Below are positions 50,162 to 57,816 of a stretch of 64,000 bases of DNA, in pieces. The position numbers and the translations under genes were made by a program. Below the pieces are notes generated by a model. That model made no database searches. It was not told where the DNA came from and saw only the letters and a list, made by a program, of their open reading frames with translations. Positions within the stretch are counted from its first letter, which is position 1. The number at the start of each line of letters is the position of its first letter. Source of the DNA: Streptomyces sp. JJ66 (GTDB taxonomy: Bacteria; Actinomycetota; Actinomycetes; Streptomycetales; Streptomycetaceae); NCBI RefSeq assembly GCF_019303495.1, contig NZ_JAEVFI010000016.1:1-64000 (forward strand). Direction: 5' to 3'.

Positions 50162-51376
50162 ATGGGCAGCGAGCACTTGGGCGATCGCCTGGCACGCCTG
50201 CGGCGCCTGGCCGGGTTGACGCAAGAAGCTCTGGCGGGGCGATCCGGGGTGTCGTCCGACGTGGTGAGAAAGCTGGAGCAGAAGCGTAAGCACAGCGCAC
50301 GCCTGCCCACCCTGCATGCCCTGGCGCGCGGCCTGGGCGTGGAGCTGACGGCCCTGCTCGGGGACCCGCCCGGCGTACCGTCCACCGGCGACGCCGAACC
50401 GCCGCAGCTGGTCGCCGTACGCCGTGCGATCACCCCGCCGATGTTCGCCCCGCCGCCGGAGCCGGAGAGCACCGAACGGTTGACCGCGGCGCTGCTCCGC
50501 AAGGAGGTCGCCGAGGGATGGACGCTCTACCACAGCGCTGAATTCGCGACACTGATGGATGTGTTGCCCGGCATCATCACTGACGCCCGCTTCGTTGCCG
50601 CCGTAGGGGACACCGACACGAGGGCAGCCGGGCAGGCTGCGCTGGGGAAGGCGTTGCAGCTGGGCGGTCACCTGGCCATCCGCCTCGGCAAGACCGATCT
50701 CGCTCTCAGCGCGCTCGAACGGGCCATGACCGCCGCCGAGCAGTCGTCGGACCCGTTGCTGCCGTCGATGATCTACAACTCAGTCGCCTGGAACTACCAA
50801 CGGCAAAACCGCCTGGACGACGCTGAGCAGGTGGCCGTACACGCCGCTGACGGTGTGGAGCGCGAGCACCACCACACAGCCGAAGGGGTGCGGGTGTGGG
50901 GCGGCTTGCTCATGTCCGCCGCCACGAGCGCGGCCAGAAGTGGGGACTACGAGACGGCCAACGAGATGATGCGGACAGCCGAGGCAGCCACCAGGCGCCT
51001 CGCCACGCTGCCGTCCCCCGCCGAGGGACGCATGATCTCCGTGTTCAGCAGGTCCTCCGTTCGCATCGAACGCGTACGCCTCGCGGTACAGCACGCTCGC
51101 CCCGAAGAGGCGCTGTCGCTGGCTCAGGGCCTACGCCTCAGCGCGGACACCCCACCCTCGTGGCGGACGTGGCTACTGCTCGACGTCGCCCGGGCGCACG
51201 CCGACCTGGGGAACGCGGAGGGAGCTGCGCAGGCGCTCGAACGTCTGCGGCGGATCGCCCCGGCGTGGCTGCGCCACCACACGCTGGCCGTATCAATCGT
51301 GAGTGACCTCTGGGCAGGCGCCTCCCGGCCGCCCGGCCTCCGCAAACTGGCCCGGTTCCTGGGTGTCATCAACTAG
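50162..51376 (+). CDS. XRE-family regulator with TPR-like C-terminal domain
   Basis: The 404-residue protein has an N-terminal helix-turn-helix (LARLRRLAGLTQEALAGRSGVSSDVVRKLEQ, residues 8-38), a Pro/Glu-rich linker, and a C-terminal array of helical TPR-like repeats (for example YNSVAWNYQRQNRLDDAEQVA and LLLDVARAHADLGNAEGAAQ). Such proteins resemble peptide-responsive or metabolite-sensing regulators. It precedes an ATPase gene and the ATP-grasp RiPP cluster on the same strand, so it is a candidate cluster regulator. The palindrome in its downstream intergenic region may be its operator. ATG 50162; ribosome-binding site weak. Confidence 0.85.
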   Translation: MGSEHLGDRLARLRRLAGLTQEALAGRSGVSSDVVRKLEQKRKHSARLPTLHALARGLGVELTALLGDPPGVPSTGDAEPPQLVAVRRAITPPMFAPPPEPESTERLTAALLRKEVAEGWTLYHSAEFATLMDVLPGIITDARFVAAVGDTDTRAAGQAALGKALQLGGHLAIRLGKTDLALSALERAMTAAEQSSDPLLPSMIYNSVAWNYQRQNRLDDAEQVAVHAADGVEREHHHTAEGVRVWGGLLMSAATSAARSGDYETANEMMRTAEAATRRLATLPSPAEGRMISVFSRSSVRIERVRLAVQHARPEEALSLAQGLRLSADTPPSWRTWLLLDVARAHADLGNAEGAAQALERLRRIAPAWLRHHTLAVSIVSDLWAGASRPPGLRKLARFLGVIN

Positions 51377-51388
51377 CGCCACAAATGT

Positions 51389-51403
51389 GGGACGTTACGT
51401 CCC
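51389..51403 (+). promoter_or_regulatory. palindrome GGGACGTTACGTCCC upstream of the ATPase/RiPP genes
   Basis: GGGACG-TTA-CGTCCC, 36 bp before the ATG of the ATPase gene, is a perfect 6-bp inverted repeat with a 3-bp spacer. It lies just after the XRE-TPR gene and could be its target, controlling the ATPase gene and the downstream cluster. Confidence 0.5.
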
Positions 51404-51439
51404 TGTTCCACTGTGTAGTCGTCCGGCATCGTTTGCGTC

Positions 51440-51925
51440 ATGACGAGCAGTCAGCGCGCATCTGTGCCCAACCCACCGCATGGAGCAGCCACGGCCCGGG
51501 GCCTGCCCCTGACGGCCACACAGATCCACGCGGTGGGTGTGCCCGGCTACAGCGAGACGTGGCCGTGCGAGCCGCAAACCGCCGGTCACGCACGTGCGTT
51601 GGTCAGAGCCGCGCTGCACACCTGGGCGCTGGACTCCCTGCTCGACCGCGCGACGCTGATCGTCTCCGAGTTGGTCAGCAACGCCGTGCGGCACAGCGGA
51701 GGGCGCCTGGTGCGCGTGAGTGTCATCCGCCCGGCCTGGGATGTGGTGGGCGTGTCCGTCTCGGACAAGTCCACCGCCCCTCCCGTCAAGCGGACTTCGG
51801 ACCCCGAAGCGGAATCCGGACGCGGCCTCCTGCTCGTCGAGGCACTGGCCGACCGGTGGGAGACCGACACCAGACGCTGGGGGAAAGTCGTCCGCGCCGA
51901 ACTACACGTGAGGCCGGACGCGTGA
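51440..51925 (+). CDS. RsbW-like ATP-binding protein beside the RiPP cluster
   Basis: The 161-residue protein is a HATPase domain with N-box LIVSELVSNAVRHSGG, VSVSDKS and G2 box ESGRGLLLVEALADRWE, all typical of streptomycete RsbW-like proteins. Its stop overlaps the GTG start of the next small gene by 4 bp. The order XRE-TPR, ATPase, small Cys protein, then precursor and maturases suggests a regulatory module in front of the RiPP genes. Whether it acts on a sigma factor or on the XRE regulator is unknown. Confidence 0.88.
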   Translation: MTSSQRASVPNPPHGAATARGLPLTATQIHAVGVPGYSETWPCEPQTAGHARALVRAALHTWALDSLLDRATLIVSELVSNAVRHSGGRLVRVSVIRPAWDVVGVSVSDKSTAPPVKRTSDPEAESGRGLLLVEALADRWETDTRRWGKVVRAELHVRPDA

Positions 51926-52176
51926 GGAAAAGACACGGCCTCCCCCTGCCAGGTGCGGTGCTCTACCCAGCCTCATCCCGACCCCGGCCAGCACGGGCCG
52001 CGCCAGGTGACGACCGCTGGGTGAGGGGAATGTGCTGGCTCTACTGCCGTCGCACCGACCTCCCGGTCATCTGGATCGGCCCGGCAGCCTTCAACGGCAT
52101 GCATGCACCGATGCACGCCTGCGAAACCTGCGTCGCCGAGCTCGAATTCATGATCTGGGCCTATCTCACCAAATGA
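51922..52176 (+). CDS. small Cys/His-containing protein
   Basis: The 84-residue protein begins VRKRHGLPLP at a GTG that overlaps the ATPase stop. It contains MCWLYCRRTD and, later, HAPMHACETCVAELEF. The pattern Cys-x3-Cys...His...Cys-x2-Cys could bind zinc or another metal. It ends 9 bp before the RiPP precursor ATG, so it is probably in the same transcription unit. I do not recognise the family. It could be a small regulator or a metal-binding partner. Confidence 0.65.
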   Translation: MRKRHGLPLPGAVLYPASSRPRPARAAPGDDRWVRGMCWLYCRRTDLPVIWIGPAAFNGMHAPMHACETCVAELEFMIWAYLTK

Positions 52177-52185
52177 GAGGAAAAG

Positions 52186-52524
52186 ATGAAATCAGCAGAA
52201 CTCAGGGAAGCAACCAGCTCCACTCTCTCCCTGGACCAACCGGAAGGGCGGTTCGCCCTGGACCGAGGCGGTATTCCGGTCCTGCCAGACCTCACCGACT
52301 TCCGTGGGCCAGCCCCACTGGCCTTCCAGTTCCTCACCACAGTCACGGAATCGGGCGGCATCTTGCCGAGCGATATCGACTACAACGAGGACACGCAAAC
52401 GGGGACCTACGAGGGTCTTCCGCCGGGTGTCTTCATGACGAAGAACCCGCCGAAGACCTACGGTCCCACGCAGCCATCGGGTCAGATGGACGCACCGGAC
52501 GACCCAGGGCCGAGTGACGACTGA
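52186..52524 (+). CDS. tgmA: ATP-grasp-modified RiPP precursor (graspetide type)
   Basis: The 112-residue peptide resembles TIGR04186-type precursors: a leader with LDQPEGRFALDRGG and the segment SDIDYNEDTQTGTYEG before the core. A Thr/Asp-rich C-terminus then follows: MTKNPPKTYGPTQPSGQ and DAPDDPGPSDD. In graspetides, Thr/Ser hydroxyls are esterified to Asp/Glu side chains by the ATP-grasp enzyme. Plausible donors are Thr85, Thr91, Thr95 and Ser98, and acceptors Asp102, 105, 106, 111 and 112; the true links are unknown. The ATG follows GAGAGGAAAAG; the stop overlaps the tgmB start (TGATG). Confidence 0.85.
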   Translation: MKSAELREATSSTLSLDQPEGRFALDRGGIPVLPDLTDFRGPAPLAFQFLTTVTESGGILPSDIDYNEDTQTGTYEGLPPGVFMTKNPPKTYGPTQPSGQMDAPDDPGPSDD

Positions 52525-53495
52525 TGAAACAGGCCGGAACAGTTCTCGTGCTGGCGGGCCGGTTCGACCCGACAGCAGATTTGGTCATTGAGGAGCTGAA
52601 CCGGCGCGCTGTACCCGTCTTTCGGGTAGACATCGCTGAGTTCCCGCTGAGGCTGGCACTTTCTGCCAGCCTCAGCGGGGCCGCCTGGTACGGAACGCTC
52701 AGCACAGACCGTCGCACCCTCGATGTGGCGTCGGTTCGCTCCGTCTACTACCGGAGACCCACACGGCCGCAGTTCCCACACGGCATGTCGCCAGAAGCCC
52801 GAAAAATAGCGGAGAGGGAAGCGCGGCTGGGATTCGGAGGGCTGCTTACGGCGCTCCCGTGTCGCTGGCTACCCCCACCCGGCAAGGCGGCTGACGCCGA
52901 GTACAAGCCCCTTCAGCTCCGCGTCGCCGCCGAGTCGGGCCTCAGCGTGCCGCGAACGCTGATCACCAACAGCATCGGAGCAGTGCACGCGTTTGCCGAT
53001 TCCTTGAGCGGGCCGATGATCTATAAGCCGTTCTCACATGTGCGCGGGGTCGTCGGCAACCAGACGGCGGCCGTGTACACGAGCATGGTGAATCCCGAGG
53101 ACCTTGCTCCTGAAGATGTTGCTACGACAGCGCACCTGTTCCAGGAATGGGTACCAAAGGACCACGAGGTCAGGCTTACCGCCGTGAGGGACAGGATCTT
53201 CGCCGCAGAAATTCATAGCGACTCACCAACCGGACGGGTTGACTGGCGCAGCGACTACGCAAGTCACAGCTATGCGGTCTGTGAACCACCCGAACCGGTA
53301 AGGCGCGGCGTGTTGCGGATGCTGGAACGGCTAGGGTTGCCCTACGGCGCTTTCGATTTCGTGGTCACCCCGGACGGAGATTGGCGTTTCCTGGAGGTGA
53401 ACCCGAGTGGCCAATTCGGGTTCGTCGAGCAATCGACCGGCCTGCCTATCACAGCTGCTATCGCCGACTACCTGGAAGGGACGGAGTATGACTGA
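52524..53495 (+). CDS. tgmB: ATP-grasp ribosomal peptide maturase
   Basis: The 323-residue enzyme matches MvdD/TIGR04187-type ATP-grasp ligases, which activate side-chain carboxylates of the precursor with ATP and form omega-ester (or amide) macrocycles. Visible motifs: the N-terminal pre-ATP-grasp domain with VRSVYYRRP near residue 75, the ATP-binding loop MIYKPFSHVRGV, and the metal-binding end FLEVNPSGQFGFVE near 290. It overlaps its neighbours on both sides (1 bp with tgmA, 8 bp with tgmC), so the three are surely cotranslated. Codon use is less GC-biased than the surrounding housekeeping genes, suggesting transfer. Confidence 0.92.
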   Translation: MKQAGTVLVLAGRFDPTADLVIEELNRRAVPVFRVDIAEFPLRLALSASLSGAAWYGTLSTDRRTLDVASVRSVYYRRPTRPQFPHGMSPEARKIAEREARLGFGGLLTALPCRWLPPPGKAADAEYKPLQLRVAAESGLSVPRTLITNSIGAVHAFADSLSGPMIYKPFSHVRGVVGNQTAAVYTSMVNPEDLAPEDVATTAHLFQEWVPKDHEVRLTAVRDRIFAAEIHSDSPTGRVDWRSDYASHSYAVCEPPEPVRRGVLRMLERLGLPYGAFDFVVTPDGDWRFLEVNPSGQFGFVEQSTGLPITAAIADYLEGTEYD

Positions 53496-54666
53496 AAGCG
53501 CAAGAAAAGCCTCTCAGTACGCTGTAGCTCGCGTAAGCCTTGTGCGGGCAATGGATCAAGGTGGTGTTGTTCTCTCGTCTCATCTCGCAGAAGCATTTCT
53601 GAACACGCCTCGCCATCCCTTCGTTCCGGTCTTCTACCGCAGAGAAGGCGAGCATTTCTCTCCGCGGGGAAACACGGGGACCGACACGGCGGGCTGGCTA
53701 GCTCAGGTGTACTCGGATGATTCGCTCATCACTGAGGTAGCGGGTGTGCACGCTGAAGACGCCGGAGCGAGGAGCGTGACGGGGGCTCCTACCTCGTCGT
53801 CCACGGCGCCAAGCCTCATGGCTGACATGTTGGACGCCCTCGACGTTCGGAAAGGGGCGCGAGTCCTAGAAGTGGGTACGGGAACCGGCTACAACGCGGC
53901 CTTGCTGTGCCATCTGGCCGGTGCCGAGAACGTCACGACCGTTGATCGCTCCGAGCGCCTGACACACGCGGCGCGGGATCGGCTGGCTACCCTCGGGGTG
54001 CGTCCTGCCGTCCGGTGTGAAGACGGATCGAAAGGGGTTCCCTCGCGTGCTCCGTTCGACAGAATCATTGGCACGTGCTCGGTACGCCGTATCCCCTCTT
54101 CCTGGTTCGATCAGCTGGCCCCGGGGGGAATCATGGTCGTGCCGATCAAAGGGGCGCTAGCCGGTGGAATGCTCGCGCGGCTCAAAAAGCGAGAGGACGG
54201 CACGGCAGCCGGTCACATCCTGCACACGCCTGCGGCCTTCATGCCCCTGCTCTCCGGCAACCAGGAACAACACCAAGAACCCGAAGCCACAGGCGGAACG
54301 ACGCGGGACTCCCGAATCTCCGGGAAGGTTCTGGACGACTGGACCTTTTCGTTCTTCGCTGAGCTTCACCTTGATCCAGGCACGGTTCGCACATACCACC
54401 GTGACGCCGACGGCACCCACGTCACGACGATGTTCACCCCCCTGGACGGCTCCTGTGCCCGGGTGACAGAGCAGCCGGAAGGGGCCGGTGCGCGGGTCCG
54501 TGTGTCCGGCCCCCGGGACCTGTGGGCGCTGGTCGAGAGGGCGCACGAGCACTGGTTGTCCCTGAACCGGCCCCGGCGCGAGTGGTTCACCATCACCGCA
54601 AGCCCGGAGGGACAAACCGTGGCCTACACGGACCCCAGCGGAGAGGTCAACCGGTGGTCACCGTAA
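53488..54666 (+). CDS. tgmC: PIMT-like methyltransferase of the ATP-grasp RiPP system
   Basis: The 392-residue protein is related to protein-L-isoaspartate O-methyltransferase: TGAPTSSSTAPSLMADMLDALDV then the SAM-binding VLEVGTGTGYNAALL near 126-140. An added C-terminal domain of about 180 residues is typical of the graspetide-associated TIGR04188 group. In characterised imiditides (fuscimiditide and relatives), this enzyme methylates a specific Asp of the cyclised peptide, which then closes to an aspartimide. The ATG overlaps the tgmB stop. It is the last gene of the unit; the next gene is convergent. Confidence 0.9.
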   Translation: MTESARKASQYAVARVSLVRAMDQGGVVLSSHLAEAFLNTPRHPFVPVFYRREGEHFSPRGNTGTDTAGWLAQVYSDDSLITEVAGVHAEDAGARSVTGAPTSSSTAPSLMADMLDALDVRKGARVLEVGTGTGYNAALLCHLAGAENVTTVDRSERLTHAARDRLATLGVRPAVRCEDGSKGVPSRAPFDRIIGTCSVRRIPSSWFDQLAPGGIMVVPIKGALAGGMLARLKKREDGTAAGHILHTPAAFMPLLSGNQEQHQEPEATGGTTRDSRISGKVLDDWTFSFFAELHLDPGTVRTYHRDADGTHVTTMFTPLDGSCARVTEQPEGAGARVRVSGPRDLWALVERAHEHWLSLNRPRREWFTITASPEGQTVAYTDPSGEVNRWSP

Positions 54667-54873
54667 CCCGTCAGGAAGCTGAGTGCTGAGGCGTCCGCGC
54701 AGAGACCCCGTCCGTGCCCTGGCGCGGGCGGGGCGTGGGCTATGAAGGCTTCCCATATCTGCTCGTGCTGATGCAGCCGCACACCTGGAGGAACTGGTCG
54801 GTGCGCTGGCCGCCCAGCCGGAACCGCTCGTGGTCGGTCAGTACCGTGCTCTGCTTGATGCCCGCCGATGCGC

Positions 54874-55731
54874 TCAGTCCGTCTGAAGGTTTTGAAGAGT
54901 CCGCGCCGCCATGCGGCGGGCTGTTTCCAGTCGTGGGTCCTGCGGGTGCGCGTCCGGAGTGAGGATCTTCGAGCAGGCGAAGAGTGTCATCAGCTTGCCG
55001 TCCCTGCTGACGAAATCGGCGTTTCGCTCGTGTCGTACGCGATCGGCCAGGGCCGGGACGGCGAGCGAACTCGCCCATAGCGAAGCGGAATCCAGGCCGC
55101 GCGGTGCGTCTCCCCAGTCCTCCCAGTCGAAGAGACAAAACGTCGGCGCGGTGATGTTCGCCCAGTTCAGGTCCGCGTGGGCCGGTACCCACTGCTCGAC
55201 GGTCGTGTCGAAGGAGCCAGGGAAGGCAGCTCGCAGAGACTCGGTGACGAGGTTCTGGGTGATCGTCTCGGTGTCCGGCGTGGCGACGCGGCTCGTGCTC
55301 TGTCCTGCCAATGCGTCCAGCGAGGCGTTGAGCGCGCGCCACCAGGTGTCCGGGAGCTTCGGGTCCTCGCTCAGCACAGCGGTGCCGATGGGGCCGCCGG
55401 GCAGGAGATCGGTCTCGTCGGCGCGCCACATCGCGGGCTCGTCCGCGTCCCGCCACACCACGCATGCGTGCCACTCGGGCTGAGCGACGCCTGCCAGGCG
55501 CGCGGCGCACTCGGTGCCGTTCCAGCCCTGAACGCCGATCTTGTCCAGGGAGCGGCGCTCGATCCGCACCCAGGTGTCACGGTCGGTCCGCGCACCCACC
55601 GACCGGCGCTTGCGCACCACGGTGTCCCGGTCGAGGTGTGTCTGGAGTGATCGCTCGACATGCTCAAGGGTCTTCTCGACTGCCTGTACTCGCAGATCGA
55701 CGGCGCGACCGGCGGGAACCGAGAGCGACAT
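54874..55731 (-). CDS. aminoglycoside phosphotransferase-like protein
   Basis: The 285-residue protein has the APH/choline-kinase catalytic signature WVPAHADLNWANI followed by FCLFDWEDWG, giving the catalytic Asp and metal-binding Asp. The N-terminal lobe is poorly conserved. Substrates of this fold include aminoglycosides, sugars, homoserine and small alcohols, so resistance should not be assumed. ATG 55731 was chosen; the longer reading runs into unrelated DNA. It converges on tgmC with 207 bp between and is not in that operon. Confidence 0.75.
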   Translation of the reverse strand: MSLSVPAGRAVDLRVQAVEKTLEHVERSLQTHLDRDTVVRKRRSVGARTDRDTWVRIERRSLDKIGVQGWNGTECAARLAGVAQPEWHACVVWRDADEPAMWRADETDLLPGGPIGTAVLSEDPKLPDTWWRALNASLDALAGQSTSRVATPDTETITQNLVTESLRAAFPGSFDTTVEQWVPAHADLNWANITAPTFCLFDWEDWGDAPRGLDSASLWASSLAVPALADRVRHERNADFVSRDGKLMTLFACSKILTPDAHPQDPRLETARRMAARTLQNLQTD

Positions 55732-55937
55732 GGGGCGACGGTAGCAGCCCGGGGGCGCGTCGGGCGTTGATGGTGAGGGGCGGGGAGGTGCGGCGTTCAC
55801 GGGGGATGCGCGGCGGTTGCTGAGGGTGCGCGGTATCGATCGGGTGGTTCTGCTCAAGTGGGCGGCGCTCGGCCAAGTGGGCGACTACTGTACGGACACG
55901 CCGTGTTGCGGAAAGCAGCCACCTGAGGAGGAAGCCC

Positions 55938-56474
55938 GTGTCATCACCCTGCGACCCTGAGCACGCGCCCGTCGGAGATGTGGGCGGGGCGCTCATGATG
56001 ATCGACTCCCGGCTCAAGAGCATCCACGCCGGCAAGACGGAGGCCGACCCCGCAGAGCGGGAGATGATCGACCAGTACACCGCGTCGCTGGGGCCAGGCG
56101 GAGCCCGTGACGTGCTGGACGGGGCGTGCACGCTCATCTACATGTTCATGTCCTGGCTGCGCAGGGCGCACGAGGACCACGACAAGGACGTCATCGAATA
56201 CGTGGTGCCCAACCTCGTGGCCACGATGCGCATGATGACCAAGAGCGTGAAGCCCGAGGCCATCCCGACCATGGCGGGGCTGGTCATCGCCGCGGGTACC
56301 GGTCTGAGCCCCAACCTGTGGCGCTATCAGTACGGAGACTGGACCAAGGAGGAGATGACGCCGCTGGAGGTCACTGCTTTCCTCCTCGCGGACCAGATCA
56401 ACCGCATCACTGAGGACCCCAACTTCGCCACCCGCCTGATCACCGACGCCCTGTCGAGTGCTGAGGCGAGGTGA
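55938..56474 (+). CDS. hypothetical helical protein
   Basis: The 178-residue protein starts at GTG 55938 after TGAGGAGGAAG. It is mostly helical with Met-rich amphipathic stretches (LIYMFMSWLRRAHEDHDKDV, VPNLVATMRMMTKSVKPEA). It has no signal peptide, catalytic motif or known domain that I recognise. It diverges from the APH-like gene, which suggests a recently assembled accessory region between glmS and the leucine operon. Codon bias is normal for the window, supporting real coding. Confidence 0.75.
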   Translation: MSSPCDPEHAPVGDVGGALMMIDSRLKSIHAGKTEADPAEREMIDQYTASLGPGGARDVLDGACTLIYMFMSWLRRAHEDHDKDVIEYVVPNLVATMRMMTKSVKPEAIPTMAGLVIAAGTGLSPNLWRYQYGDWTKEEMTPLEVTAFLLADQINRITEDPNFATRLITDALSSAEAR

Positions 56475-56580
56475 CCCGCTGGGCTCTTCATGACGGCCCG
56501 CCAGGCGGGTCTTCTGGGCCGGTCGTCTGACGGGCGTCCGGCGGTTGTCTGACGGGCGTCCGAAGGCCGGGCAGGCGTCG

Positions 56581-56618
56581 CGCGCGGGGGCTGACGGGGC
56601 ACCGTCAGCCCCCGCGCG
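56581..56618. terminator. perfect 17-bp stem bidirectional terminator
   Basis: Left arm 56581-56597 (CGCGCGGGGGCTGACGG), loop GGCA and right arm 56602-56618 are perfectly complementary. It lies between the convergent hypothetical gene and the four-gene leucine-catabolism operon. A 16-bp direct repeat GTCTGACGGGCGTCCG precedes it twice. Confidence 0.85.
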
Positions 56619-56657
56619 TCCGCTGGAGCAACCGTGCGGTGACGCGGTCCGCCCGCG

Positions 56658-57812
56658 TTACAGGCCCAGGCCGCGGGCGATCAGCATGCGCTGGACCTCG
56701 CTCGTGCCCTCGCCGATTTCGAGGATCTTCGAGTCGCGCCACATGCGGGCGACCGGGTACTCGTTCATGAAGCCGTAGCCCCCGTGAATCTGGGTGGCCT
56801 CACGGGCGTTGGTGACGGCGATCTCCGAGGAGTACAGCTTCGCCATCGCCGCCTGGTGCTTGAACGTCTCCCCGGCCATGAGCCGGGACGCCGCGTCGCG
56901 CCAGGCGACGCGGGCGGTGTGGGCGCGCATCTCCATGTCGGCCAGCTTGAACTGGATGGCCTGGTTGTCGCCGATCGGCTTGCCGAAGGCGTGGCGCTCG
57001 CGGGCGTAGCGTACGGATTCGTCCACGCAGCCCTGCGCCAGCCCGGTGGCGAGCGCGGAGATGGCGATGCGGCCCTCGTCCAGGATGCGCAGGAACTGGG
57101 CGTAGCCACGGCCCTCTTCACCCAGCAGGTGGGCGGCCGGGACGCGGACGTCGGAGAAGGACAGCTCGCGGGTGTCCGAGGCGTTCCAGCCCACCTTGGA
57201 GTAGGGCGCGGCGACGGTGAAGCCGGGCGTGCCGGAGGGGACGATGAGCGTCGAGATGCGTGGCGAGCCGTCGTCCTTGCGGCCGGTGACGGCGGTGACG
57301 GTGACCAGCCCGGTGATGTCCGTACCGGAGTTGGTGATGAAGCACTTGGTGCCGTTGATCACCCAGCTGTCGCCGTCGCGCACGGCGGTGGTGCGGGTGC
57401 CGCCCGCGTCGGAACCGCACTCGGGCTCGGTGAGGCCGAACGCGCCCAGCAGCTCACCGGAGCACAGCCGGGGCAGCCAGGCGCGTTTTTGCTCCTCGGT
57501 GCCGAACAGGTGGATCGGCATGGCGCCGAGCGAGACCCCCGCCTCCAGGGTGATGGCCACCGAGGAGTCCACCCTGGCCAGCTCCTCCAGGGCCAGGCAC
57601 AGGGCGAGGTAGTCACCGCCCATGCCGCCGTACTCCTCGGGGAAGGGCAGGCCGAACAGGCCCATGCGGCCCATCTCGCGCACGATCTCGTAGGGGAACT
57701 CGTGGCGCTCGTAGAAGTCGCCGATCTTCGGGGCGACGACGTCGTGCGCGAACTCCTCCACGGTGCGGCGCAGTTCCTCGTGCTCGGGGCTGAGGCGGTG
57801 GTCCAGGGACAT
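56658..57812 (-). CDS. acdH: acyl-CoA dehydrogenase of the leucine-catabolism operon
   Basis: The 384-residue flavoenzyme has LTEPECGSDAGGTRTTA and the C-terminal QIHGGYGFMNEYPVARMWRDSKILEIGEGTSEVQ, with Glu at the usual catalytic motif position (GEGTSE). As the last gene of a unit with HMG-CoA lyase and a biotin carboxylase, it most likely acts on isovaleryl-CoA or other branched short-chain acyl-CoAs. ATG 57812 (MSLDHRLSPEHEE) lies 4 bp after the mvaB stop, so translation is coupled. A longer Pro/Ser-rich reading is less likely. Confidence 0.9.
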   Translation of the reverse strand: MSLDHRLSPEHEELRRTVEEFAHDVVAPKIGDFYERHEFPYEIVREMGRMGLFGLPFPEEYGGMGGDYLALCLALEELARVDSSVAITLEAGVSLGAMPIHLFGTEEQKRAWLPRLCSGELLGAFGLTEPECGSDAGGTRTTAVRDGDSWVINGTKCFITNSGTDITGLVTVTAVTGRKDDGSPRISTLIVPSGTPGFTVAAPYSKVGWNASDTRELSFSDVRVPAAHLLGEEGRGYAQFLRILDEGRIAISALATGLAQGCVDESVRYARERHAFGKPIGDNQAIQFKLADMEMRAHTARVAWRDAASRLMAGETFKHQAAMAKLYSSEIAVTNAREATQIHGGYGFMNEYPVARMWRDSKILEIGEGTSEVQRMLIARGLGL

Positions 57813-57816
57813 GGGT

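Noticed and set aside
54874..55731. APH-like gene as an antibiotic-resistance determinant or RiPP immunity gene
   Set aside because: The fold covers many kinases, the gene is convergent with the RiPP cluster, and no resistance-specific motif is visible.
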